In this document: positions 46,918 to 55,866 of the stretch, piece after piece
Layout of the letters: each line of letters opens with the position of its first letter
Position numbering within the stretch: the stretch's first letter is position 1
Assembly (NCBI RefSeq): GCF_000661955.1
Contig: NZ_CP007597.1
Coordinates: 2,460,984-2,524,983 of the forward strand
Source of the DNA: Stenotrophomonas rhizophila
GTDB taxonomy: Bacteria > Pseudomonadota > Gammaproteobacteria > Xanthomonadales > Xanthomonadaceae
DNA: 64,000 nucleotides
Direction: 5' to 3'
Translations under genes and position numbers: made by a program
Notes under the pieces: generated by a model
What the model saw: the letters and a program-made list of their open reading frames with translations, nothing else
What the model was told of the DNA's origin: nothing
Database searches by the model: none

Positions 46918-49900
46918 TCATTCCTCCCGGCGTCGCCGCCATGGCCAGCGCCAGCGGCGTGCGCCCTGCACCAGTACGTAGAACAGCGGCACGAAGAACA
47001 CCGCCAGCACGGTGGCGGTCAGCATCCCGCCAAATACCCCGGTGCCGATCGCATGCTGGGTTTCGGCCGACGCGCCGGTGGCCAGCATCAACGGCACCAC
47101 GCCCAGCGCGAACGCCAGCGACGTCATCAGGATCGGGCGCAGCCGCAGCCGTGCCGCCTCGATCGCTGCATCCACCAGGCCATGCCCCTGCAGCTGCAGC
47201 TGGCGCGCGAACTCCACGATCAGGATCGCGTTCTTGGCCGACAGCCCGATCACGGTGATCATCCCGACCTTGAAAAACACATCGTTGGGCAACCCGCGCA
47301 ACAGTACGGCCGCCACCGCGCCCAGCAGGCCCAGCGGCACCACCAGCAACACCGCCGCCGGGATCGACCAGCTTTCATACAGCGCGGCCAGCACCAGGAA
47401 TACCACCAGCATCGACAGCAGCATCAGCCACGGCGCCTGCGCACCGGAGGCGCGCTCCTGCAGCGACTGCCCGGTCCAGGCCAGTGCGAAGCCGGCCGGC
47501 AGCTGCCGCGCCAGCCGCTCCATCTCGGCCATGGCCTGGCCGCTGGACGCGCCCGCTGCGGCATTGCCGGACAGGCTGAGCGACGGGAAGCCCTGGTAGC
47601 GTTCCAGCTGCAATGGCGTCTGCGACCACACCGGGGTGACCAGCTCGGCCAACGCCACCATGCCGCCGTTGGCATTGCGCACGTGCAGCTTGAGCACATC
47701 GTCCACCTGCATGCGGTGCGGTGCGTCGGCCTGCACGATCACCTGCTGCAAGCGGCCTGCATTGGGGAAATCGTTGACGTACTGCGAGCCCATCGCCGCC
47801 GACAGCGTGTCGCTGATCGCACTGAAGCCCACGCCCATGGCCTGCGCCTTGTGCCGGTCGATCTCCAACCGCACGGTGCTGCCCGATGGCAGGCCTTCGG
47901 CATGCACGTCGCGCAGCAGCGGGCTGGCGGCGGCCAGCGCCAGCAGCTGCTGCTGGGCCGCCTGCAGCTGCGCCTGGCTCTGGCCGGTACGCGCCTGCAG
48001 GCGCAGGTCGAACCCGGACGAGGTGCCCAGGCTGTCGATGGCCGGCGGGGTCACCACGATCACCTGGCCTTCCGGCGCAGCAGCCATGGCCTGCTGCGCG
48101 CGTTCAACCTCGTCGGCCACGGTGGCACCGGCGCGCGCGTCCCAATCGTTGAGCATGGTGTAAGCCATGGCCGCGTTCGGCCCCGACCCGGCGAAGCTGT
48201 AGCCCATGATCGCCTGGTTGGAGGCGATGCCCGGACGCGCGGCGATGTGTGCCTCGTAGCGTTGCATCACCTCCAGGGTGCGCTCGGCGGTGGCATCGGC
48301 CGGCAGCTGGATGGAGGTCATGAAGTAGCCCTGGTCCTCTTCGGGCAGGAACGCGCCGGGCAGCAGATGCAGACCCAGCCCCAGCGCCACCACGAGTGCG
48401 GCGAACACGGCCATGCTGCGTCCACCGCGCTGCAGGATGCGCACCACGCGCCCCTGGTAGCCGTCGGTCATGCGCGCCATGCCGCGGTTGAACGCGCCGA
48501 AGAAACCACCACGCCCGTGGTGGCCGCGCGTGCTCGGCTTGAGCAGCGTGGCGCACAGCGCCGGCGTCAGGGTCAGCGCCAGCAGCGCCGAGAACAGGAT
48601 CGAAACCGCCATGGCCAGGCTGAACTGCCGATAGATCGCGCCCACCGACCCATCGGCGAGCGCCATCGGAATGAACACCGCGGTGAGGACCAGGGTGATG
48701 CCGATCACCGCACCGGTGAGCTCCTTCATCGCCTTGGCGGTGGCCTCGCGTGGCGGCAGGCCTTCTTCGGCCATGATCCGCTCGACGCCTTCCACCACCA
48801 CGATGGCATCGTCGACGATGATGCCGATCGCCAGGACCATGCCGAACATGGTCAACACGTTGATCGAGAAGCCGGCCGCCAGCATCACCGCAAAGGTGCC
48901 CAGCAGCGCGATCGGCGCCACGATCGCCGGGATGAGCGTGTAGCGGATGTTCTGCAGGAACAGGTACATCACAGCGAACACCAGCACCATCGCCTCGACG
49001 AGGGTGATCAGCACTTTCTGGATCGAGATCGCCACGAACGGCGCGGTGTCGAACGGCACGGTGGACTGCATGCCCACCGGCAGGGTGGGTTCGAGTTCGG
49101 CCATGCGCGCACGTACCGCGCCGGCCACCTTCACTGCGTTGGCCCCCGGCGACAACTGGATGGCCGCCGCGGTTGCCGGCGCGCCGTTCTCACGGGTGGA
49201 CCACGCATAGCTTTCTGCGCCCAGCTCGACCCGCGCCACGTCACCGATGACCACCCGGGAGCCATCCGGGTTGGCCCGCAGCACGATGGCGGCGAACGCC
49301 TCGGGCGTGCTCAGCTGGCCTTCCACGGTGAGGGGAATGGTGACCCGCTGGCCCGGCAACGCCGGCGAATCGCCGACCCGGCCGGGGGCGATCTGCGCGT
49401 TCTGTTCGCTGATGGCGGTGGTCAGGTCGCCCAGGGTGAGGCGGTAGGCCACCAGCTGTGACGGGTCGACCCAGATCCGCATGGCACGTTCGGCACCGAA
49501 CAGCTGCACACGGCCTACGCCATCGATGCGCCGCAGTTCTTCGACGATGTTGCGCGCCATGTAGTCGCTCAGGGCCACTTCGTCGAGGCGGCCATCGGTG
49601 GAGCGCAGCCCGACCAGCATCAGGAAGCCCGAATCGGCGGCCTCCACGCCAAGGCCGTTCTGTCGCACTGCCTGCGGCAGCCGCGATTCGATCGCCTTGA
49701 TGCGGTTCTGTACGTCCACCTGGGCCAGCTCCGGATCGGTGCCGGGGCGGAAGGTAGCGGTAATGGAGGCCTCACCCGAGGTATCGGTGGACGAGGAGAA
49801 ATACAGCAGGTGCTTGACCCCGGACAGCTCGCGCTCGATCAGCCCGACCACGGCATCGTTCATGGTCTGCGCCGACGCCCCGGGATAGCTGGCATAGATG

Positions 49901-50031
49901 CTGATGCTGGGCGGCGCAACGCTGGGATAGCGCTCGATCGCCAGGCGCGGAATGGCCAGCGCACCGGCCAGCACTACGAAAATAGCCAGCACCCACGCAA
50001 ACACCGGGCGCTCAATGAAAAACTGCGGCAT
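46918..50031 (-). CDS. RND efflux pump, inner-membrane transporter (SmeZ-like)
   Basis: This 1037-residue HAE-1 family proton/drug antiporter starts MPQFFIERPVFAWVLAIFVV. The conserved motif GIIVDDAIVVVEGVERIM with the proton-relay Asp pair lies near residues 405-422. Large periplasmic loops follow, then the C-terminal GLSAKNAILIVEFARQLQ. It works with the adaptor encoded upstream; no outer-membrane channel gene is present. A divergent two-component pair beside the adaptor resembles the S. maltophilia smeYZ-smeSyRy layout, so SmeZ is the best guess, with smeB as the alternative. Unusually, 590 bp with two large palindromes separate it from the adaptor gene. Confidence 0.92.
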   Translation of the reverse strand: MPQFFIERPVFAWVLAIFVVLAGALAIPRLAIERYPSVAPPSISIYASYPGASAQTMNDAVVGLIERELSGVKHLLYFSSSTDTSGEASITATFRPGTDPELAQVDVQNRIKAIESRLPQAVRQNGLGVEAADSGFLMLVGLRSTDGRLDEVALSDYMARNIVEELRRIDGVGRVQLFGAERAMRIWVDPSQLVAYRLTLGDLTTAISEQNAQIAPGRVGDSPALPGQRVTIPLTVEGQLSTPEAFAAIVLRANPDGSRVVIGDVARVELGAESYAWSTRENGAPATAAAIQLSPGANAVKVAGAVRARMAELEPTLPVGMQSTVPFDTAPFVAISIQKVLITLVEAMVLVFAVMYLFLQNIRYTLIPAIVAPIALLGTFAVMLAAGFSINVLTMFGMVLAIGIIVDDAIVVVEGVERIMAEEGLPPREATAKAMKELTGAVIGITLVLTAVFIPMALADGSVGAIYRQFSLAMAVSILFSALLALTLTPALCATLLKPSTRGHHGRGGFFGAFNRGMARMTDGYQGRVVRILQRGGRSMAVFAALVVALGLGLHLLPGAFLPEEDQGYFMTSIQLPADATAERTLEVMQRYEAHIAARPGIASNQAIMGYSFAGSGPNAAMAYTMLNDWDARAGATVADEVERAQQAMAAAPEGQVIVVTPPAIDSLGTSSGFDLRLQARTGQSQAQLQAAQQQLLALAAASPLLRDVHAEGLPSGSTVRLEIDRHKAQAMGVGFSAISDTLSAAMGSQYVNDFPNAGRLQQVIVQADAPHRMQVDDVLKLHVRNANGGMVALAELVTPVWSQTPLQLERYQGFPSLSLSGNAAAGASSGQAMAEMERLARQLPAGFALAWTGQSLQERASGAQAPWLMLLSMLVVFLVLAALYESWSIPAAVLLVVPLGLLGAVAAVLLRGLPNDVFFKVGMITVIGLSAKNAILIVEFARQLQLQGHGLVDAAIEAARLRLRPILMTSLAFALGVVPLMLATGASAETQHAIGTGVFGGMLTATVLAVFFVPLFYVLVQGARRWRWPWRRRREE

Positions 50032-50140
50032 GCAACATCCTCTCGCCGTGGCACCGCAGCGAAAGCAGCCGGTGCAGTGGCATCGTCATCCACAAAAAAG
50101 GTTCTTCGTCGTACTGCGGGATTGCTCAAGCCACTGCGAT

Positions 50141-50184
50141 GCAAGAGCAAGAGCAAGAGCAAGGGCAAGGGCAAGGGCAAGAGC
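50141..50184 (+). repeat. Hexanucleotide GCAAGR tandem array
   Basis: Seven copies of GCAAGA or GCAAGG run without interruption. The array lies 30 bp before the outer arm of element A. A related array lies before element C at 62551. Confidence 0.85.
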
Positions 50185-50213
50185 TACTGTCCGCGCCTGC
50201 ACCGGGCTGGGCA

Positions 50214-50309
50214 GGTGCGGGTGGGGTTGCGGGACACGCTGCAAGTACATCCCTGTAAGCTCCGTCGCCGCATCCATGCGGCTCAGGGTCCCGCAACCCC
50301 ACCCGCACC
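50214..50309. repeat. Large palindromic element A
   Basis: The outer arms 50214-50235 and 50288-50309 are perfect 22-bp inverted repeats. The 52-nt core reads ACGCTGCAAGTACATCCCTG, then TAAGCTCCGTC, then the inner palindrome GCCGCATCCATGCGGC (50267-50282) and TCAGG. The core is shared with elements B, C and D. Confidence 0.88.
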
Positions 50310-50484
50310 AGCCCCTGACACATGGCTGGCGCGCACAGGAAAGCAGAGCTTCCACTGCACCTGCGGCATTCGCTCCACAAGACCAAAGACAGAGGACCCC
50401 ACGTCGATTGGATCGCGACAGGTGCCGAGAAACGCCGCCGTTGCACTTCGCTCGCCCAAGGCCACCAGCCCAGTGTCGAGGGTC

Positions 50485-50580
50485 GGGGTGGGTGGGTTCA
50501 CGGGACCCTGAGCGCCATGGATGGCGCGACGGAGCCTACACGGACGTACTTGCGGCGTGTCCCGTGAACCTACCCGCCCC
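50485..50580. repeat. Large palindromic element B, inverted relative to A
   Basis: The outer arms 50485-50506 and 50559-50580 match over 22 bp with two mismatches that remain G-T pairable. The core is the reverse complement of that in element A; its inner palindrome has changed to GCGCCATGGATGGCGC (50512-50527). Arm sequences differ from A although the core is conserved. Confidence 0.87.
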
Positions 50581-50621
50581 GGCCCAGCCACAGAGCAGGT
50601 GCTGAAGGCAGCTCTGGCCTT

Positions 50622-51776
50622 TCAGCTTTCGCTTTTCGCCTTCACACCAGCAGCAGCCGGCTGCCAAGGCCGGGCCGTCACCGCCATCCCTTCCTGCAAC
50701 CGCTCCTGCCCTTCCACCACCACCCGCTCACCCGCCTGCAGCCCGTGGCTCACCACGTACTCCCGGCCCACCAGACCATCCACCTCGATCGTCCGGATCA
50801 CCGCCTTGCCCTCCTTACTCACCACCCACGCATACGACTGCCCGCCCGTACTACGCAGCACCGACTGCTGCGGCACCAACAACGCACCCACCTGCACCCC
50901 GCGCGGCACCCGCGCCCGCACGAACATCCCCGGCAACAACCGGCGCGCCGGATTGTCCACCACGATCCGCAACACAATGTCGCCCGTCTCCGCGTCCACA
51001 TTGATCCCCGAAAACAGCATCCGCCCCTGCTCCACATACGGCGTCCCGCCCGTACCCAGCAGCGTCACCGGCAAACCCTTCGCCGCATCCAGCTGACCGG
51101 CCACCACCGCACGCTGAATACCCTCCAGCATCGACGCCGGCTGCCGCACATCCACGTACACCTGGTCCAACTGCTGCACCACCGCCATTGGCGTCGCATC
51201 GCTCGCCGTCACCAACGCCCCTTCGGTCACCAGCGCCTGATCGATACGCCCCGCAATCGGCGACTCCACCGTCGCATAGCGAAGATCCAACTGCCGCCGC
51301 GCCAGCGTCGCACGCGCCTGTGCCACGTCCGCCACCGCCTGCTGATGCTCCGAATGCGCGTCATCCCGCGCCTGCTGACTCACCGCCTGCGCCGCCGCCA
51401 GCGAACCCAGCCGCTCCGACTGCACCCGCGTCCGCGCCACCGCCGCCTCACTGCGCTGCAGCAACGCCCGCGCACTGTCCACCTCCGCACGGAACGCCGC
51501 CGGGTCGATCTGGAACAACGGCGTACCCGCCTGCACCTCCGCCCCCTGCGCGAACAGCCGCCGCTGCACGATCCCGCCCACCTGCGCGCGGATCTGCGCC
51601 GTACGCACCGCCGCCACACGCCCCGGCAACTCATCGTCGCGCTGCACCGTCGCAGGCGAAAGCGACACCACGCTCACCTCCGGCACCGCCACCGGCGCCG
51701 CCTCGTCCTTGGCACATGCCGCAAGCATGACCGCAAGCACCGCCCATACAGCGGTTTGAATCCTGTTGGTTTTCAT
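50622..51776 (-). CDS. RND efflux periplasmic adaptor lipoprotein (SmeY-like)
   Basis: This 384-residue membrane-fusion protein has a lipoprotein signal with lipobox VMLAAC, barrel-sandwich halves (RAQVGGIVQRRLFAQGAEVQ and ATVESPIAGRIDQALVTEGA), an alpha-hairpin (residues about 95-155) and a beta-barrel (VDNPARRLLPGMFVRARVP). It bridges the pump and an outer-membrane channel encoded elsewhere. The ATG at 51776 leaves 93 bp to the divergent regulator gene. Its coding strand is strikingly G-rich, with acg, gcg and ggg codons common, unlike the pump gene and the regulators. It ends directly beside element B. Confidence 0.92.
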   Translation of the reverse strand: MKTNRIQTAVWAVLAVMLAACAKDEAAPVAVPEVSVVSLSPATVQRDDELPGRVAAVRTAQIRAQVGGIVQRRLFAQGAEVQAGTPLFQIDPAAFRAEVDSARALLQRSEAAVARTRVQSERLGSLAAAQAVSQQARDDAHSEHQQAVADVAQARATLARRQLDLRYATVESPIAGRIDQALVTEGALVTASDATPMAVVQQLDQVYVDVRQPASMLEGIQRAVVAGQLDAAKGLPVTLLGTGGTPYVEQGRMLFSGINVDAETGDIVLRIVVDNPARRLLPGMFVRARVPRGVQVGALLVPQQSVLRSTGGQSYAWVVSKEGKAVIRTIEVDGLVGREYVVSHGLQAGERVVVEGQERLQEGMAVTARPWQPAAAGVKAKSES

Positions 51777-51869
51777 CAGCTGCACAGGGCCGCACACGCG
51801 GCCAGAATCATGAATGGCGAAGTCTGCGGCGCCTGCGTGGGGTTTCGATGGAGGAACTGTGGAGATACG

Positions 51870-52649
51870 ATGGAGCACAAGCACCTTCTGGCCCTGCCCC
51901 GCATGCACGCCACCGATTCGCCCAGCGCCGCCGCGCACTGGGACCGCTCGCTCAACGCGCTGGTCCTGATCGTCGAAGACGAACCGGAAATCGCCGACAT
52001 CGTTGCCGCCTACCTCCATCGCGAAGGCCTGCGCACCGTGCGCGCGCAGGACGGCATCGGCGCCCTGGCCCTGCACCGCAGCGCCCGCCCCGACCTGATC
52101 CTGCTCGACGTGCAGATGCCCGGCATGGACGGCTGGACCGTGCTCAACACCGTGCGCCAGCGCGGCGACACCCCGGTCATCATGCTCACCGCCCTGGACC
52201 AGGACCTGGACAAGCTCACCGCACTACGCATGGGCGCCGACGACTACGTGGTCAAACCGTTCAACCCGGCCGAAGTGGCCGCGCGCGTGCGCGCCGTCCT
52301 GCGCCGCACGCTCAATGCGCGTGGCCCGGCCAAACCCGGCATCCTGCGCGTCGGCAGGCTCGTGATCGACCCCGAAACCCACGCCGTACACGTCGAGGGC
52401 GACGGCTACAGCCACGAACTGCTGCTCACCCTGACCGAGTACAAACTGCTGCACTGCATGGCGCTGGCCCCGTCACGGATCTTCAGCCGCAGCGAACTCA
52501 TGCACGAGTGCCTGCCCGAGAGCGAAGCCCTGGAGCGCACCGTGGACAGCCATGTCAGCAAGCTGCGCCGCAAGCTGGATGACGTGGGCCTGGGCAACGT
52601 GCCGGCCAGCGTCCGCGGCGTGGGCTACCGGCTGGCGGCCGACCACTGA
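51870..52649 (+). CDS. OmpR-family response regulator (SmeRy-like)
   Basis: This 259-residue regulator has a receiver domain (LVLIVEDEPEIADIV, phospho-acceptor in ILLDVQMPGMDGW near residue 80, conserved Lys in YVVKPF) and a winged-helix DNA-binding domain (LLTLTEYKLL, ERTVDSHVSKLRRKLDD, VRGVGYRLA). The ATG at 51870 follows GGAG by about 5 nt and leaves a 27-residue N-terminal extension. It is divergent from the adaptor gene and overlaps the kinase gene (TGATG), so it most likely controls the efflux operon across the 93-bp shared promoter region. Confidence 0.93.
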   Translation: MEHKHLLALPRMHATDSPSAAAHWDRSLNALVLIVEDEPEIADIVAAYLHREGLRTVRAQDGIGALALHRSARPDLILLDVQMPGMDGWTVLNTVRQRGDTPVIMLTALDQDLDKLTALRMGADDYVVKPFNPAEVAARVRAVLRRTLNARGPAKPGILRVGRLVIDPETHAVHVEGDGYSHELLLTLTEYKLLHCMALAPSRIFSRSELMHECLPESEALERTVDSHVSKLRRKLDDVGLGNVPASVRGVGYRLAADH

Positions 52650-53713
52650 TGCGCCGCCCGGGCCTGAGCCGGCACATCGTGGTGTCGATGTCGCTGATGG
52701 TGCTGGCGGTGATCGTGATGGTGATCCTCAGCTCCTACCTGCTGTACGCGGTGCTGGTGAACTTCTACCCCTACGCCGAGGAACCCACCGGCTGGGCCCC
52801 CACCGGCCCCGAACTGGTGTGGATGGCCGCGGTTACCCTGCTGGGCCTCGCCGTGGCCGTGGCTGCCTCGGTACGGCTGTCGCAGCGCATCCTGACCCCG
52901 CTCAATTCGGTGGTGGACAGCATCGGCAAGCTGGCCGGCGGCGACCTTGGCGCGCGGGCCGCCGCCAGCGACCGCTCGCTGGGCGAGGTGGCGCTGCTGG
53001 TGGACGACTTCAATGCCATGGCGCGCCGCCTGCAGAACATGGATGCCGACCGGGTGATGTGGCACGCCGCGATCGCCCACGAACTGCGCACCCCCGTGAC
53101 CATCCTGCGTGGCCGTCTGCAGGGTCTGGCCGAGGGGGTGTTCCAGCCCGATGAAGCCCAGTTCCGCAGCCTGCTGGCGCAGGTGGAAGGCCTGTCCCGG
53201 CTGATCGAAGACCTGCGTGTGCTGAGCCTGGCCGACAGCGCGCGGCTAGACGTGCGCCGCGCGCGCAGCGACGTGGTGCATGAAGTGCATTCGGTCATGA
53301 CCCTGGTAGACCCCGGCTTCCGCAGCGGCGGTTTCGTGCTGGAACTGGAAACCTCGCGCGAGGAGCATCCGGCCCACTGCGATCCCACCCGGGTGCGCCA
53401 GGCCCTGATGGCGCTGCTGGAGAATGCGCGCCGCTACGCCACGCCCGGGCGCGTGCGCATCGCCGTGCATGACACCGCCACCCACGTGCAGGTATCCATC
53501 GACGATGAGGGACCGGGTATCGACCCCGCGTTGAGCGCCCACATCTTCGACCCGTTCATGCGCGGCGATGGCTCGCGTTCGCGCCAGCGCGGCGGCAGCG
53601 GGTTGGGCTTGGCGGTGGTGAAGGCCATCGCCGATGCCCATGGCGGCCGCGTATCGTGCACCGCCAGTGCGCTGGGTGGCGCACGCTTTGTCATCGAACT
53701 GCCGCGTCAGTAG
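52649..53713 (+). CDS. Sensor histidine kinase (BaeS-type, SmeSy-like)
   Basis: This 354-residue kinase has two membrane helices (VVSMSLMVLAVIVMVILSSYL and WMAAVTLLGLAVAVAASV) flanking an unusually short periplasmic loop of about 20 residues (NFYPYAEEPTGWAPTGPE). A HAMP domain follows, then HisKA with His near residue 144 in AHELRTP and an HATPase with ENARRYATP, DEGPGIDP and GGSGLGLAVVKAI. With so small a loop it probably senses within the membrane or the cytoplasm. It pairs with the upstream regulator. Its 3' end overlaps the convergent DUF4105 gene by 23 bp. Confidence 0.92.
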   Translation: MRRPGLSRHIVVSMSLMVLAVIVMVILSSYLLYAVLVNFYPYAEEPTGWAPTGPELVWMAAVTLLGLAVAVAASVRLSQRILTPLNSVVDSIGKLAGGDLGARAAASDRSLGEVALLVDDFNAMARRLQNMDADRVMWHAAIAHELRTPVTILRGRLQGLAEGVFQPDEAQFRSLLAQVEGLSRLIEDLRVLSLADSARLDVRRARSDVVHEVHSVMTLVDPGFRSGGFVLELETSREEHPAHCDPTRVRQALMALLENARRYATPGRVRIAVHDTATHVQVSIDDEGPGIDPALSAHIFDPFMRGDGSRSRQRGGSGLGLAVVKAIADAHGGRVSCTASALGGARFVIELPRQ

Positions 53714-55508
53714 CGGTTTCCTCGCGCGCCAGGGTACGCATGCGCGCGCCCAGCCGGTCCAGGTTGTTCTCGATCGTGACCAGTTCCTGCTGCTGTGCCG
53801 CCGGCAGGCGCGCGCGCAGCTGCTGTTGCAGCTGCTGCCACGCCGGTACGCCGCGGGCGCTGATGGCCGCGGTGGATGCCGCGGCAGCCGCCCGCTCGCT
53901 GCCCAGCGGCAGACCGTAGCCGCCGCCCGGCACCAGCGCCGCCGGGCTGACCAGCTGGCCGGTGTCGTGCAGCAGCGCCATCAAGGTGTCGCGGGCCGGG
54001 TCGGCGCCCTGTGCGCGGGTGCCAAGCGTGCGCTTGAGCTGGTCGCGCGCACGCAGTTCCTCGCGTTGGCGTGCCGCCTGTTCCAGCAGCAGCAACGCCG
54101 CCGTTGCGCGCAGCCCACCCTGCCCCAGCCACGGTGCACGCTGCGCCGCCGGACGCTGCAGCCATGCGGCCACCTCGGCAGTGTCCAGCGGCAGTTCGGC
54201 CCGGGCCACCTCGAACAGCTGTTGGTAGTGATCCTGCGCCGAGGCGAAGTAGTAGCCTTGGCGGGTCGCCTCGGCCCGGTTCTGCAGCACTGTGGGATCG
54301 GCGCGTCCCTCCCGGGTCAGGCGTGTCAGCAGGCCACGCGGGGTGATCCGGTTCAGGCCGGGCGTGGCCCAGGCCGGCACGCCTTCCTGCAGCAGCTTGC
54401 CGGTTTCCACCGCGCAGTTGTTGCTCACGAACAGGTACCTGCCGTCATAGCTCCAGTGCACCTGGGCCACGCGCTCGAGCAGGCTGGCAATCTCCCCGGC
54501 CTGCAGCTGCAACGGCACCGAGGACAGCCCGCGCAGTTCCAGCTGGGTGTACTCGTTGATCACCTGGTTCAGCGGCAACACGAACAGCCGCGAGGGGTAC
54601 GAACCGGTGAGCCCGCGCCAACTGGAAATCTGCACATCGCCGACAAACGCGCGGAACGACAGTACCCGGTGGTAGGACAGGTCCATCCGGCAGGCAGGCC
54701 CCGGCGCGCGGCCCGGCGCGCAGATCACCAGCCGCAGCATGCTGTGGCCCCAGCGGCTCATCAGCCGGTCGTTGCCCTCGGCGAGCAGGTAGTCCACCGC
54801 GTACACGCGGGCCGGATCCAGCTGCAGCAGCGATGCGGCACCCGATGCGTCGTCGGCCTGCACCAACGGCAGACGTGCATCGCAGTCCGGGGCGTGTCCG
54901 CTGGCACCGATCTGCGCGGTGAACCATGCATGCACTGCCGGGCGCCGGCAGGCATATGCGGGATCCAGCACGAAATGCTCGGCGTTGACCGCCAGGAACT
55001 CGGCCGGGCTGGTCCGCTCGTACTCGTCGGGGCTGCGCGTGCTGAAATGATTGCCGGTGCGACCCAGCCGCCAGGGGCGCTGCTGCCAGCCACTGAGGTC
55101 GCGCCATCGCGCCGTCTGCGACCAGCCCCCGCCTGCGGCGCGGTCCAGCACATGGGTGAGTTCGTGGATCAGCGCGGCCTGCAGCGCGCGCGGCAGTGGC
55201 TCGCCCGTGCGTACGTCATCGAGCAGGTCACGGCGCAGGGTAATCGCGCCACGGCGGGTGCGGCCATGCACGTGTTTTGGAAGGGTGGACGACCAGCCGA
55301 CCTTTACCGGGCGATCAAAACGGTCCTGCCAGGCGGCAGGTACTACGTGCTGCATGTCCTGCAGTGCACGCTCGGCGGCCAGGATCTGCTGCCCATCAAG
55401 TCCGTCCGACTGCAGCTCGAACTGCAGCGCCGCCTGCGCGAAGGGACAGGCCAACAGCGCCGCCAGGGCCGCCCAACGCCAGTGGCGGGCCCGGCGACGC
55501 GCCTGCAT
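53691..55508 (-). CDS. Exported HExxH metalloprotease-like protein with DUF4105
   Basis: This 605-residue protein has a signal peptide (HWRWAALAALLACPFAQA). An N-terminal zincin-like region has HELTH at residues 115-119 and a downstream Glu in SPAEFLAVNAEHF that could be the third zinc ligand. A DUF4105 domain follows (about 240-390, RWGHSMLRLVICAPG, VQISSWRGLTGSYPS, NNCAVETGKLL), with conserved His and Cys. The last ~180 residues are helical, with a coiled-coil tendency. The combination suggests periplasmic proteolysis or lipid/peptidoglycan chemistry, but function is unknown. Its start overlaps the stop of the upstream DUF2388 gene (TGATG). Confidence 0.8.
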   Translation of the reverse strand: MQARRRARHWRWAALAALLACPFAQAALQFELQSDGLDGQQILAAERALQDMQHVVPAAWQDRFDRPVKVGWSSTLPKHVHGRTRRGAITLRRDLLDDVRTGEPLPRALQAALIHELTHVLDRAAGGGWSQTARWRDLSGWQQRPWRLGRTGNHFSTRSPDEYERTSPAEFLAVNAEHFVLDPAYACRRPAVHAWFTAQIGASGHAPDCDARLPLVQADDASGAASLLQLDPARVYAVDYLLAEGNDRLMSRWGHSMLRLVICAPGRAPGPACRMDLSYHRVLSFRAFVGDVQISSWRGLTGSYPSRLFVLPLNQVINEYTQLELRGLSSVPLQLQAGEIASLLERVAQVHWSYDGRYLFVSNNCAVETGKLLQEGVPAWATPGLNRITPRGLLTRLTREGRADPTVLQNRAEATRQGYYFASAQDHYQQLFEVARAELPLDTAEVAAWLQRPAAQRAPWLGQGGLRATAALLLLEQAARQREELRARDQLKRTLGTRAQGADPARDTLMALLHDTGQLVSPAALVPGGGYGLPLGSERAAAAASTAAISARGVPAWQQLQQQLRARLPAAQQQELVTIENNLDRLGARMRTLAREETATDAAVR

Positions 55509-55807
55509 CAGCGTGCCAGCAGGGTCCGGGCCAACGCCAGGTCGCTGGTATCACGCTGCGCGGCATCGTGTTCGCGCAGGTGCAGCAGGGCCGCTTCCAG
55601 GCGGGCGCCACGGATGGCCCCGTCGCTGGCAACGAATGCCGCCGCGTCTTCGCGCGCATCGAGCACGATCTTGTCATCGTCCGAGCTGGACGAACCGGCC
55701 GACGAGGCACCGGAGGCGGAGCCAGCGGACGAGCCGGCGAAACTGGAGGCCAGCGCCGGCAACGGCAGGGCAAGCACGGCGAGAAGCAGGATCGGACGCA
55801 TCGTCAT
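55508..55807 (-). CDS. Small exported DUF2388-type protein
   Basis: This 99-residue protein has a signal peptide (MRPILLLAVLALPLPALA). A Ser/Gly/Ala-rich stretch (SSFAGSSAGSASGASSAGSS) is followed by the DUF2388-like segment DDDKIVLDAREDAAAFVASD and RGARLEAALLHLRE. The start could be either of two Met codons three residues apart. It overlaps the DUF4105 gene by one base triplet and forms a two-gene unit with it. Role unknown. Confidence 0.75.
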   Translation of the reverse strand: MTMRPILLLAVLALPLPALASSFAGSSAGSASGASSAGSSSSDDDKIVLDAREDAAAFVASDGAIRGARLEAALLHLREHDAAQRDTSDLALARTLLAR

Positions 55808-55866
55808 GGTGTCGTTCGAAGTGGGAAAGCGCAGAGCGTATAGCCTGCGTGAAGACCTGTCGCGTC

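Larger units (their letters stand above)
50032..50621. other. 590-bp gap between adaptor and pump genes
   Basis: No supportable gene was found. From right to left in the direction of transcription it holds palindromic element B (50485-50580), a less GC-rich spacer with nothing recognised (50310-50484), element A (50214-50309) and a hexanucleotide array (50141-50184), then the pump leader. The hairpins would lie in the mRNA between the two operon genes. Confidence 0.7.

Noticed and set aside
49810..50511. An open frame with a KSKSKGKGKGK run across the hexamer array
   Set aside because: The run is the hexamer repeat translated. The frame starts inside the pump gene on the other strand and crosses element A.
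46918..53713. Assigning the efflux locus as smeABC-smeSR
   Set aside because: No outer-membrane channel gene follows the pump gene, so smeYZ-smeSyRy fits better. I left gene symbols empty because sequence comparison was not possible.
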